Below, piece by piece: positions 25,340 to 33,751 of a stretch of 64,000 nt of DNA (position 1 is its first letter; each line of letters opens with the position of its first letter). The notes below the pieces were generated by a model. That model had not been told where the DNA came from and made no database searches. It saw only the letters and a program-made list of their open reading frames with translations. The DNA is from Acidobacteriaceae bacterium. GTDB taxonomy: Bacteria; Acidobacteriota; Terriglobia; Terriglobales; Acidobacteriaceae. The position numbers and the translations under genes are program-made. Where the stretch lies: positions 1 to 64,000 of the forward strand of contig PLCO01000053.1 of assembly GCA_003134815.1 (NCBI GenBank), written 5' to 3'.

Positions 25340-27923
25340 GCGCGCACTGAGCTGGAAGCGCGCCGCTGCCATTGGCTGGCGCGATTTGAAATCGGCCCCC
25401 GGCAAATTCGGTTTTGTCGTTTTGTCGGTGGCCATTGGGGTGGCCGCTCTGGTGGGAGTCCGCGGGCTTAGCGACAGCTTTCGCCAAACTTTGAATACGG
25501 AGGCACGTTCACTGCTGGCAGGCGATCTGAGCGCGCGCATGCTTCGTGCGCCGGCTTACGACGAACTTGGCAAAATCGCGGCGGTTGAAGCTCAAAGCGG
25601 CGGCGCAATCCGCTCTACATGGGTCGCGGAGACTGTCTCCATGGCCTCCGTATCTTCTAATCCTATTCCAATTCTCGTATCGCTCAAGGCCGTCGATCCT
25701 GCTGAATATCCTTTCTACGGAACTGCGGAACTCGATCCGGCAATCTCGCTGCGTCAGGCTTTGCAGGGCGACTCGGCCGTCGTTGCCGACGAATTTCTTA
25801 TCCGGCTGAACGCACACGTCGGCGACACTGTGCGGATCGGCAAAGTGGATTTCAGAATCGCTGCAGTTCTTGAGCAGGAGCCTGATCGCATCAGTGCCGG
25901 CATGGGCCTTGGCCCGCGCGTGATGATCTCGGAGGCGGCACTGGCGAGCACCGGATTGCTTGCTACGGGCAGCCGCGCCAGCCGGCGATTGCTCGTCAAG
26001 CTGCCTGACACGCCGCCGAAAGGCGTATCCGCGGAAGCCGAGACTGCTGCGGTCCGCGCACAACTTGAAGCGGCGCTGCCCGACGCGCAGGTGATGGACT
26101 ACCGCGAGGGCAACCCGGCGCTCACTCGCGGCCTCGACAATGCGACCTCCATTCTGAGCCTCATCTGCCTTGTCGCAATGGTTCTCGGCGCCATCGGCGT
26201 GGCCATGGCGATGCACGCGCATCTTGAGCAGCGCATGGACATGCTGGCGATTCTCAAGGCCATCGGCGCGGGTTCATCTGACCTGCTGCGTATCTTTCTT
26301 TTGCAAACGCTCGGTCTCGGCTTTGCCGGCGGGTTGCTGGGCGTGGCTGCGGGCGTTGCCGTAATGGCCGCACTGCCCGCGGCGTTTGGGCAATTGCTTC
26401 CTGTGCATGTAATCCTCCAATTTCCGTGGCGATCGGCGTTGGCCGGATTGGGAACCGGGCTGCTGACAACATTGCTGTTCTGCCTGCCGCCTCTCCTCGA
26501 CGTGCGGGCCGTGCGGCCGGTGCTGGTGCTGCACAGGCTGGTGGAGCAGGGGCCTTCTGGAATTGCGGACTGGTTTGCGCGTTGGTGGGAGCGGCGGTTG
26601 CAACTCGGGATCGCGGCGGTAGTGATTGCCGCCTTGGCCGGCATCGCGTGGGCGCTGTCAGATTCTCCCAGAGTGGGCGCGTGGTTTGCGCTGCTGTTCA
26701 CCATCACGCTGGTGGTTTTACTGGTTTTGGCGGCTGTGGCGCTTTGGTTTCTCCGGTTTTTCCTGAACCGCACTCGCCTCCATCTGCCATCGTCGCTGCG
26801 CCACGGTCTTGCCAATCTCTATCGCCCCGGCAATCAATCCGCCGCAGTGCTGGCGGCGCTGGGTACAGGTGTCATGCTCATCCTCGCGGTCTATCTCATG
26901 CAGAAAGATCTGTTGACCGATTTGCGCGAGACCGCGTCCCCAAAACTGCCCAATATTTTTCTTGTCGATATGCAAAGCGAAGAGATTGACGGCGTGAAGG
27001 CGTTTTTTGCGCATCAACCTGGAGTGAGTCAGCAACTCAATCTGATGCCGGTGGTGCAGGGTCGGTTTGTTTCGATCAACGGCCAGCCGGTGGAGCAAAT
27101 GAAGGGCCAGCACTATCCGATTCGCATGTTGGAAAGCGCCGAGTTGACCTGGGCCGATGCGCCGCCCGACGGGGACAAAGTGACAGCGGGCGCATGGTGG
27201 GCGAATAGCAACCCTTTGCAAATTGCGGTCAACGACGGAATCGCGCAGCGATTACACATAGGCATAGGCTCCGCGGTTGAGCTTGAGACCGGCGGAACTA
27301 CGCGGACCCTCACAGTCGCCGCCATCTATCGCGCCGATGGGCAGCACCTTGGCGCGCGGGTGCAGTTTGTTCTGCCCTCCGGATTGATTGCCGACCAGCC
27401 GTCTACCTGGTACGGCGGCGTGCACATCGATCCCAAACAGGTGGCTGCAATGGAGCGCGCATTCTTCACGGCCTATCCAACCGTCACCGTGATCAACGTC
27501 GCCGATGTCATGCAGCGCATTGAGAGCGTCGTCGACCAGATCACTTTCGTGGTTCGCTTGCTTGCCGGCTTCTCGATTCTCGCCGGGCTCACCATCCTCG
27601 CCTCAAGCATCGCCAGCACTCGCTTCCGCCGCATGCAGGAGGCGGTTGTGCTCAAGACACTGGGCGCCACGCGCATGCGCATTGTTCGAATCTTCAGCGT
27701 GGAGTTCAGCGTTCTGGGTCTATTGGCCGGCGCAGTTGGCGTGGTCTTCGCCAACCTGCTCACGCGCGTGCTTCTGTATCGGCTCGACGTGGGCTTTCAT
27801 ATCGCATGGGGCGCCACGTTGATCGCGCTCGCGGGAACAGCGGTGCTGGCTACGGCCACGGGCTGGATCGCAAGCTATCGCATTCTCGGCCTGCGCCCGC
27901 TTGAAGTCCTTCGCGAGGAATAG
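25332..27923 (+). CDS. ybbP: ABC transporter permease, FtsX-like (YbbP family)
   Basis: An 863-residue permease with two FtsX cores. Transmembrane segments appear at the N terminus ([16 protein letters not shown]), in a middle block ([19 protein letters not shown] and following), in a second block ([20 protein letters not shown]) and at the C terminus ([17 protein letters not shown] and on). Large extracytoplasmic domains lie between them. The length and ten-helix layout match YbbP. It is translationally coupled to the ATPase gene. A tesA-like gene lies divergently, as in E. coli. Confidence 0.9.
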   Translation: MAKRALSWKRAAAIGWRDLKSAPGKFGFVVLSVAIGVAALVGVRGLSDSFRQTLNTEARSLLAGDLSARMLRAPAYDELGKIAAVEAQSGGAIRSTWVAETVSMASVSSNPIPILVSLKAVDPAEYPFYGTAELDPAISLRQALQGDSAVVADEFLIRLNAHVGDTVRIGKVDFRIAAVLEQEPDRISAGMGLGPRVMISEAALASTGLLATGSRASRRLLVKLPDTPPKGVSAEAETAAVRAQLEAALPDAQVMDYREGNPALTRGLDNATSILSLICLVAMVLGAIGVAMAMHAHLEQRMDMLAILKAIGAGSSDLLRIFLLQTLGLGFAGGLLGVAAGVAVMAALPAAFGQLLPVHVILQFPWRSALAGLGTGLLTTLLFCLPPLLDVRAVRPVLVLHRLVEQGPSGIADWFARWWERRLQLGIAAVVIAALAGIAWALSDSPRVGAWFALLFTITLVVLLVLAAVALWFLRFFLNRTRLHLPSSLRHGLANLYRPGNQSAAVLAALGTGVMLILAVYLMQKDLLTDLRETASPKLPNIFLVDMQSEEIDGVKAFFAHQPGVSQQLNLMPVVQGRFVSINGQPVEQMKGQHYPIRMLESAELTWADAPPDGDKVTAGAWWANSNPLQIAVNDGIAQRLHIGIGSAVELETGGTTRTLTVAAIYRADGQHLGARVQFVLPSGLIADQPSTWYGGVHIDPKQVAAMERAFFTAYPTVTVINVADVMQRIESVVDQITFVVRLLAGFSILAGLTILASSIASTRFRRMQEAVVLKTLGATRMRIVRIFSVEFSVLGLLAGAVGVVFANLLTRVLLYRLDVGFHIAWGATLIALAGTAVLATATGWIASYRILGLRPLEVLREE

Positions 27924-28023
27924 AAGAATCTGGGACCGGGAAGAGCGCAGCCGGGCAGTTTTGAGATCGGACTTTATCATCTATAGATTGTTTGCCTACG
28001 GCGGATTGCCTGCCTGCGGCAAA

Positions 28024-28052
28024 TTGACCGCGCGCCGGAATCTTCGTAACAT
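28024..28052 (+). promoter_or_regulatory. Probable sigma-70-type promoter for tRNA-Gln
   Basis: TTGACC and TAACAT are 17 bp apart, about 77 bp upstream of the tRNA. The -10 element is imperfect. Confidence 0.45.
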
Positions 28053-28128
28053 GAAGAGGTTGGCTTTGCGCGCCCAGCTTTGGGGGCGGGGCCGATCGGT
28101 CGCAAGACGAGCCGCCACGCCCGCTTGT

Positions 28129-28202
28129 TGCCCCCTCGTTCAATGGTAGGACAGCTGCCTCTGGAGCAGCTTATCGGGGTTCGAATCCCTGGGGGGCAGC
28201 CA
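28129..28202 (+). tRNA. tRNA-Gln (CTG)
   Basis: TGCCCCC pairs with GGGGGCA. The anticodon arm GCTGC-CTCTGGA-GCAGC gives CTG, the T arm contains GTTCGAATC, the discriminator is G, and CCA is encoded. It ends 17 bp before the convergent TauE-like gene. Confidence 0.94.
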
Positions 28203-28219
28203 ATCAAGAATCAACAACT

Positions 28220-29059
28220 TTACGGTTTGCTCACTCCGCTGCCGCCGCTCGTCGAGTGGTCGCTGAGGGAATTTTCGCCGGCGGATTTGTTCCATCTCGT
28301 GGCAGCCCATACATGATAGCTGTTGAAGAGAAATTGACCGCCAAGAATCAGCAGCCACACCCATAACGCAAAACGCAGAGGCCGCCGAGGAACGCGCTTG
28401 CTCAGCATGGTTCCGCAAACCGCTCCGGCTGTGCCGCCGATGATGAGCTGCAGCAACAGCTGAGTGTTGGTCGCGTGCGTAAACCAGTGCGCGCCGCTGC
28501 CGATAAGCGAAACCGCGAAACCGAAAACAATATCGGTTCCTACCACTTGCGCTGGCGCCAGCGGCGTAAGACTGAGCAGCGCCGCGCTGCCCAGCGCTCC
28601 CGCTCCCGCGGAAGAGAATCCCACTTCCGCTCCTACGGGAAACATAAGCCAGGAGAGCAGCGGACTGCGGTCGCGCGCATTCTCGTTATTCTCCATGTGG
28701 CGGAACGAAAAAATGATCTGCCAGATCGCCGTGGTGACCAGAATCCCGCCAAGGATCGCGTTGAGCAGGTTCTCCGATCCCGCGTTAATCAGATGCTTCA
28801 GAAAGAGCGACCCGACGAGAACGCCGGGCGCTCCACCCAGCAGCATGTAGCCCAGCGTGCGCCAGGCCACGTTACGGCGCGCGATTTGCGCGGGCACAAG
28901 GATCAGCTTCACCGCCGTCGAAAACATCAGTCCGATTCCCACGGCGACTGGAGCAGGCACGCCGAGAAACAGCACCAGGACGGGCACCGTGACCGTGCCG
29001 GCGCCCACGCCGGTGAGGGCGATGAACAGTGCGATGAAGAATCCGATGAAGTACTGCAT
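28220..29059 (-). CDS. TauE/SafE-family sulfite/organosulfonate exporter-like permease
   Basis: A 279-residue membrane protein with about eight hydrophobic helices and the duplicated TauE/SafE pattern: FIALFIALTGVGAGTVTVPVL in the first half, GAEVGFSSAGAGALGSAALLSL in the second. It is the last gene of the cysD-cysN-cysH operon, 30 bp after cysH. This suggests transport of sulfate or export of sulfite or another sulfur anion, though direction and substrate are inference from family and context. Confidence 0.85.
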   Translation of the reverse strand: MQYFIGFFIALFIALTGVGAGTVTVPVLVLFLGVPAPVAVGIGLMFSTAVKLILVPAQIARRNVAWRTLGYMLLGGAPGVLVGSLFLKHLINAGSENLLNAILGGILVTTAIWQIIFSFRHMENNENARDRSPLLSWLMFPVGAEVGFSSAGAGALGSAALLSLTPLAPAQVVGTDIVFGFAVSLIGSGAHWFTHATNTQLLLQLIIGGTAGAVCGTMLSKRVPRRPLRFALWVWLLILGGQFLFNSYHVWAATRWNKSAGENSLSDHSTSGGSGVSKP

Positions 29060-29089
29060 TCCCTGGCCCTCAGTCTGCCTGCGCGCGCG

Positions 29090-29788
29090 TCACTTCGCCG
29101 GCGCCGCCTGAATGTGGATGCCGCATTCCACTTTGCGCCCGGCCCAGCGGCCCGACCGCGGATCGTTGGGATCGAGCGGCAACGACGTGCACGGTTCGCA
29201 GCCGATGGAGGTGTAACCCTGCTCGTAGAGCGGCAGCAAGGGAATCGCAAGCCGCTCGCATGCGTACCAAACGTCGCGAGTGGTCCACTCAGCCAGCGGC
29301 GCCAGCTTGAGCACCTGCTTTCCACCGGGCAGCGAAAACATCGCCGACTCTTCCAGTGCCGCGCGGCTCCGGGCCTGTTCGCGGCGCAGACCGGTCAGCC
29401 AAACGCGATAACCAGCGACTGCTTTGAAGAGTGGTTCAACCTTGCGCAGGCCGCAGCAGCGATCGGGGGCGGTTCGATAAAGCAAACCGAACTCCGCTTC
29501 CTGCTCGGCCACCGTCTTTTCCGGCAGCAGATTGATCAGGTTCAGATCCCATTCGCGCGCGATGCGATCGCGATACGCGTAAGTTTCGGCGAAATGATAG
29601 CCGGTATCGAGAAAGAGAACAGGAATGCGCGGGTCAAGCGCGATTGCGAGCCTGGTCAGGAGCACATCTTCGGCCTGAAAGCTGCAGGTCAGGCACACAT
29701 CTCCCTTACCGGTAACTTCGCGCGCCAGGGTGGCCCGGACTTCGTCCAGCTTCGCGTTCACTTCCGCGGCAATCTCCGCAACGCCCAT
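29090..29788 (-). CDS. cysH: Adenylyl-sulfate (APS) reductase, thioredoxin-dependent, CysH family
   Basis: A 232-residue reductase that turns adenylyl sulfate into sulfite. Key parts: TCSFQAEDVLLTRL (P-loop-like), LDTGYHFAETYA, the first iron-sulfur Cys pair RCCGLRKVEPL, GLRREQARSRA, the second pair GCEPCT, and the catalytic Cys in VECGIHIQ near the C terminus. The two Cys pairs bind a [4Fe-4S] cluster and mark the APS-using type, in contrast to the PAPS-using E. coli enzyme. It overlaps the cysN stop by one base (TAATG). The decayed kinase domain on CysN agrees with a PAPS-independent route. Confidence 0.9.
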   Translation of the reverse strand: MGVAEIAAEVNAKLDEVRATLAREVTGKGDVCLTCSFQAEDVLLTRLAIALDPRIPVLFLDTGYHFAETYAYRDRIAREWDLNLINLLPEKTVAEQEAEFGLLYRTAPDRCCGLRKVEPLFKAVAGYRVWLTGLRREQARSRAALEESAMFSLPGGKQVLKLAPLAEWTTRDVWYACERLAIPLLPLYEQGYTSIGCEPCTSLPLDPNDPRSGRWAGRKVECGIHIQAAPAK

Positions 29789-31512
29789 TACAAATCCGCC
29801 CCTTCCGATGCAATGAAGATTCCCGCGCGCTGCAGCAGTTGATGTACCGCCGCGACGGCATGCATTCTGTTTTCGGCGTCGAGCGTGATATCGAAACCGC
29901 CCGCGCTTGCCGTCAGCGCGCCATCATCGCCGGTACGCGCCACAAGGGTGAGCAAACCCGATTGAGTTTGCAGGTCGGTGACGGCATCAAGCAATCCCAA
30001 GTGCTGCAGCGTCGCTCGTTCGCCGGCGTTGATGCGGCATGTGACCGCGCCAATGGCAAACAGCGAGCGCTCTACTGCGTCAATCAGCTCCGTCGGCCCG
30101 GCCAGCTCCAACACGCCACCGCGATGACCCCTGCGCGCCTCACGCTCACCGGAGGTTACATGACCCCACGCGCCTGCCTCGTCTTCCTCGCTCGCCACCG
30201 TCTTGCCTTGCGCCGCGGTTACCATGCCCGCCGCAACGGTGGCATTCGTTTCCGGATCGATGAGAATCAGCGCGCCGGTCCCGCGGTTTTCGCGATAGAG
30301 GTCGACCGCGATCGGCCGCAGCAGATGCAGCGAGACCGCGCCGATGTCGTTCATGCGCAGCGTCAGCGCCGGCTCGTGCTTCAGCGCTCCCAGATCCACG
30401 CGATGATCGATGAGCGATACAAATGCGGGAACAGTGTGGCTTGTATGCTTCAGCATGTAGCGGCGATTTACATCCAGCGGCCGCTGATCCATCCACACTA
30501 GCGACGCTTTCACGCTGCTGGCCACCACGGGCGCTGCGCCGACGCCGGCAATCAAATCGCCCCGGCTGATGTCGACCTCACGATCGAGCACCAGCGTCAC
30601 GGATAGCGGCGCGGTCACTTCGTCGGGCTCGCCGTCAAACGTCACAATGCGCTCGACCTTCGCCGTGCGCCCCGAGGGAAAGACTGCAATCTCGTCGCCG
30701 CGGCGGACAGTTCCCGACGCAATCTGCCCCGCGAATCCACGGAAGGTGTGATCGGGCCGCAACACGCGCTGCACGGGAAAACGAAAAGGCGAGCTGCGCG
30801 TGTCCAGCGCGGAGGGCAGAGCCTCGAGCAGTTGCAGCAGCGACGGCCCTGTATACCAGGGCATCGCGCCCGTAGCATGGACCACGTTATCACCCTTCAG
30901 AGCGCTCACCGGAACAAAGTGAGCCTCGACCGGCGAGCCGGTGTCGGTTGCGATCTGGTCAAGAATTGCCCTGAATTCGGTCTCGATAGCGCGAAAGGTC
31001 GATTCGTCGTAGCCGATCAGATCCATTTTGTTCACGGCCACCAGCACATGGCGCACGCGCAGCAGCGAGGCGATATAGGCGTGACGCCGCGACTGGATCT
31101 GCACTCCCTTGCTCGCGTCGATGAGCACGATGGCTGCGTCGGCGGTCGATGCGCCCGTGGCCATATTGCGCGTGTACTGCTCGTGGCCGGGCGTATCGGC
31201 AATGATGAACTTGCGCCGCGCTGTGGAGAAATAGCGGTACGCCACATCAATGGTGATGCCCTGCTCGCGCTCGGCGCGCAGCCCGTCCGTCAGCAGCGCA
31301 AAGTCGATCTGTCCCGGCGCGGTCGTGCCCTTGCCTTCAATCGACTTTACCTGGTCTTCGTAGACCGATTGCGTGTCGTAGAGCAGCCGACCGATGAGCG
31401 TCGACTTGCCGTCGTCCACGCTGCCCGCTGTGGAGAAACGCAGCAGGTCCTTCCCGCGTTCGGCAAGCAGGAATTCCTCGATGGAAAATGCGGGTGTCGC
31501 AACGGTCGCCAC
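29788..31512 (-). CDS. cysN: Sulfate adenylyltransferase GTPase subunit with degenerate APS-kinase-like C terminus
   Basis: A 574-residue protein. The CysN GTPase fills about residues 1-430: P-loop GSVDDGKSTLIGRLLYDT, the switch region GITIDVAYRYF, DTPGHEQYTRNMATG, NKMDL, then beta-barrel domains ending ATVAAGMV. With CysD it makes APS from ATP and sulfate. The last 130 residues resemble the CysC kinase that is fused here in CysNC proteins: EREARRGHRGGVLELAG, then ERSLFAIGAVTCRINAGE, QSGLLTLVA and a final AVAAVHQLLQRAGIF. The GLSGSGKST P-loop expected after VLELAG is missing, so the kinase should be dead. GTG start directly after the cysD stop. Confidence 0.9.
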   Translation of the reverse strand: MATVATPAFSIEEFLLAERGKDLLRFSTAGSVDDGKSTLIGRLLYDTQSVYEDQVKSIEGKGTTAPGQIDFALLTDGLRAEREQGITIDVAYRYFSTARRKFIIADTPGHEQYTRNMATGASTADAAIVLIDASKGVQIQSRRHAYIASLLRVRHVLVAVNKMDLIGYDESTFRAIETEFRAILDQIATDTGSPVEAHFVPVSALKGDNVVHATGAMPWYTGPSLLQLLEALPSALDTRSSPFRFPVQRVLRPDHTFRGFAGQIASGTVRRGDEIAVFPSGRTAKVERIVTFDGEPDEVTAPLSVTLVLDREVDISRGDLIAGVGAAPVVASSVKASLVWMDQRPLDVNRRYMLKHTSHTVPAFVSLIDHRVDLGALKHEPALTLRMNDIGAVSLHLLRPIAVDLYRENRGTGALILIDPETNATVAAGMVTAAQGKTVASEEDEAGAWGHVTSGEREARRGHRGGVLELAGPTELIDAVERSLFAIGAVTCRINAGERATLQHLGLLDAVTDLQTQSGLLTLVARTGDDGALTASAGGFDITLDAENRMHAVAAVHQLLQRAGIFIASEGADL

Positions 31513-32484
31513 TTAGAAGTAGCCCTCCCGCTTCTTAATCTCCATCGATCCTTCCTGGTCGTGATCGATCACGCGATTCGCGCGCTCCGACGAATGAAAC
31601 CCGATCAGCTCCGCAATGATGGCGGGAAGGGTATCGGCATCAGAGCGAATGGCGCCGGTGCACGGGCTGCATCCCAGCGAGCGCAGCCGGCTCTTCACCA
31701 TTTGCGGCTTCTCGCCGGGCCGCGCCACAAAATCCTGCTCGATCGGCAACAGCGCCTCCTGACCCGCGCCCATTGGACGCACATACATCGGCCGTTCCTT
31801 AGCGAAATAGAGATCGACCACCGGAATTTTCTCTTCGTGGATGTACTGCCACACGTCCATCTCCGTCCAATTCGATAGCGGAAACACGCGAATGCTTTCG
31901 CCGGGATGGATGCGCGCGTTGTAAAGATTCCAAAGCTCAGGCCGCTGATTCTTCGGATCCCATTGCCCGGCCCCATCTCGGAAGGAATAAATCCGCTCCT
32001 TCGCCCGGGACTTCTCCTCGTCGCGCCGCGCGCCGCCAAAGGCCGCATCGAAGTTATAGTGCCGCAGCGCATCCAAGAGCGCCTGCGTCTTAAGCAATCC
32101 GCAGCAGCGCTTGGTATCGAGCGCGATGGGATTCGTTCCCGCGGCGATGGCCGGTTCGTTGCGCCACACCAGCAACTCCGCTCCCACTTGCCGCGCCATC
32201 TCATCTCGGAATGTGAGCATCTTAGCAAATTTGAAGCCGGTATCGATGTGCAGCAGGGGGAAGGGAATCGGCCCGGGGAAGAAAGCTTTCTGTGCCAGAC
32301 GCAACATCACCGAGGAGTCCTTGCCGATGGAGTAGAGCATCACTGGCCGCTCAAACTCCGATGCCACCTCGCGCAGGATATGAATGCTCTCCGCCTCAAG
32401 CAGGCGCAGATGGTTCAACCGCGGCGATGTGACGGGTGGCATTTGCGGCGATGTTTTCGCTGATCCGGATTCGGCGACTGGCAT
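31513..32484 (-). CDS. cysD: Sulfate adenylyltransferase subunit 2
   Basis: A 323-residue ATP-pyrophosphatase subunit that adenylates sulfate. Motifs: the PP-loop [27 protein letters not shown], the [12 protein letters not shown] region, [31 protein letters not shown] and [14 protein letters not shown]. An N-terminal stretch of about 25 residues precedes homology. GAGAGG is the ribosome site. It is the first gene of the operon and is followed with no gap by cysN. Confidence 0.95.
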   Translation of the reverse strand: MPVAESGSAKTSPQMPPVTSPRLNHLRLLEAESIHILREVASEFERPVMLYSIGKDSSVMLRLAQKAFFPGPIPFPLLHIDTGFKFAKMLTFRDEMARQVGAELLVWRNEPAIAAGTNPIALDTKRCCGLLKTQALLDALRHYNFDAAFGGARRDEEKSRAKERIYSFRDGAGQWDPKNQRPELWNLYNARIHPGESIRVFPLSNWTEMDVWQYIHEEKIPVVDLYFAKERPMYVRPMGAGQEALLPIEQDFVARPGEKPQMVKSRLRSLGCSPCTGAIRSDADTLPAIIAELIGFHSSERANRVIDHDQEGSMEIKKREGYF

Positions 32485-32828
32485 TCAAGACCTCTCGGCT
32501 TCAGTGGGAATGCTGAAAACCGGTGCGCGCGAAAACAAACCCGGCATTCAGCGGCGGGTGAGTCTTCTGGATCGATTGTGCTGAGGAGATCAGAGACTAG
32601 CGGGGACACCCGTCGAAGATGTTCGACAGGCAACAACAGGAGCGGCTTGGTAAGGCGCAAACCATGTGTAATCCGATGGTAACAAAACCCGGCCCCCCTA
32701 ACAAGATGCCGGGTTTCCTATACGAAATATAGCCACATTCCACAGAATTGACGTAGGATAGGTGCGACAACCTTTCTCGCCTCCAAGTGAATACGCACGC
32801 CAGACCACCCGGTGACAGCCCGGCGGCC
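32485..32828. promoter_or_regulatory. cysD leader region with a hairpin at 32685-32716
   Basis: This gap separates divergent cysD and the DUF1175 gene. At 32685-32716 AAACCCGGC and GCCGGGTTT form a 9-bp stem; on the cysD strand it is followed by TTTTG and could be an attenuator or terminator about 200 nt before the cysD start. I looked for a SAM riboswitch on the cysD strand and do not see the conserved core. No small gene is supported. Confidence 0.4.
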
Positions 32829-33695
32829 ATGACCCGCCGAAACGGGAGCCTGATTGCGTTCGCGACCCTGACAACTCTGTGCGCGCTGATTTTATGTTGC
32901 TACAGGGTCTTCCCGGCTGGCCTGCGCGTCCTTCATTTTGTGCCCCACGCTCACGCCCAAACAGTCTCAGCTGTAGTCGTCCATCCGCGGCTGGCGTTGG
33001 CCTCATCACTTTCGGTGCCAGCTTGGGGCGACCGCTTCGGAGACGGCACGCCCGACTTTCTGCGTCTGACCGATCCGGCCGACCAAGCCGCATTCCGCCG
33101 CTGGTTCACGCTGATCGCCGAGTACCAGACGGTTCGTCCTCGGGCCGAAGTTCCATCTGAAATTGCCGACTGCGCAAGCCTGCTTCGCTATTCCTATCGG
33201 GAGGCGCTCAAACGCCACGATGAAAGCTGGTTCCAGACCAGCGGAATCGAAGTTCCCGCCTTGCCCGGCGAAATTCGCGAATGGAGCTATCCCCACACAC
33301 CACTCGGCACGGCGCTCTTTCGCGTGCGGCCGGGTGAGTTTCAGCCCGCCGATCTTTCCAACGGCGCCTTCGCCCAATTTGCCGATGCCAAAACACTGGT
33401 CGAGCGGAACGCATACTTTGTCGGCCGCGATGTGCGCGCAGCGCTGCCCGGAGACTTGCTGTTCTATCGCCAATTTGGCCAGTCGTCACCGTGGCATTCC
33501 ATGATCGTCGTCCGTTCGGCTTCAGCGACGGAGGTCGTCTACGATACCGGGCCCGACCACGGACAGCCGGGCGAACTGCGCCGCGTGCTCCTCGCTGAAC
33601 TTCTTGACCATCCCGAGCCGCGGTGGCGGCCGCTCCCCGGCAACCCCAACTTTCTCGGTGTCTATCGCTGGAACATTCTGCGAGGAACTCCATGA
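32829..33695 (+). CDS. DUF1175 family secreted protein (YfaT-like)
   Basis: A 288-residue exported protein. Basic TRRNGSL and a hydrophobic stretch ([17 protein letters not shown]) form a signal segment, followed by the DUF1175 domain. Recognisable parts are [53 protein letters not shown] and [13 protein letters not shown]. The Cys and His positions suggest an NlpC/P60-like hydrolase fold, but that is inference. E. coli yfaT (DUF1175) sits beside the alpha-2-macroglobulin gene yfaS; here the stop also overlaps the macroglobulin start (ATGA). ATG 32829 is preferred; GTG 32787 is the track start. Confidence 0.78.
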   Translation: MTRRNGSLIAFATLTTLCALILCCYRVFPAGLRVLHFVPHAHAQTVSAVVVHPRLALASSLSVPAWGDRFGDGTPDFLRLTDPADQAAFRRWFTLIAEYQTVRPRAEVPSEIADCASLLRYSYREALKRHDESWFQTSGIEVPALPGEIREWSYPHTPLGTALFRVRPGEFQPADLSNGAFAQFADAKTLVERNAYFVGRDVRAALPGDLLFYRQFGQSSPWHSMIVVRSASATEVVYDTGPDHGQPGELRRVLLAELLDHPEPRWRPLPGNPNFLGVYRWNILRGTP

Positions 33696-33751
33696 TCCAC
33701 CGAAACATGACCGACCGAAACATGATTGACCGGAAATCGAAAAACCGGAAA
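33692..33751 (+). repeat. 15-bp tandem units forming the macroglobulin N terminus
   Basis: Four imperfect 15-bp units (ATGATCCACCGAAAC-like) begin at the start codon. They encode [20 protein letters not shown], giving a basic n-region ahead of the signal peptide. The unit length matches the array at 50911-51060. Confidence 0.65.

Noticed and set aside
28475-29842. 455-codon plus-strand ORF across the TauE and cysH genes
   Set aside because: It spans two genuine minus-strand genes with family motifs, and its translation has no domain.
32485-32786. SAM riboswitch upstream of cysD
   Set aside because: The conserved core and four-way junction helices could not be found on the cysD strand; only a simple hairpin is present.
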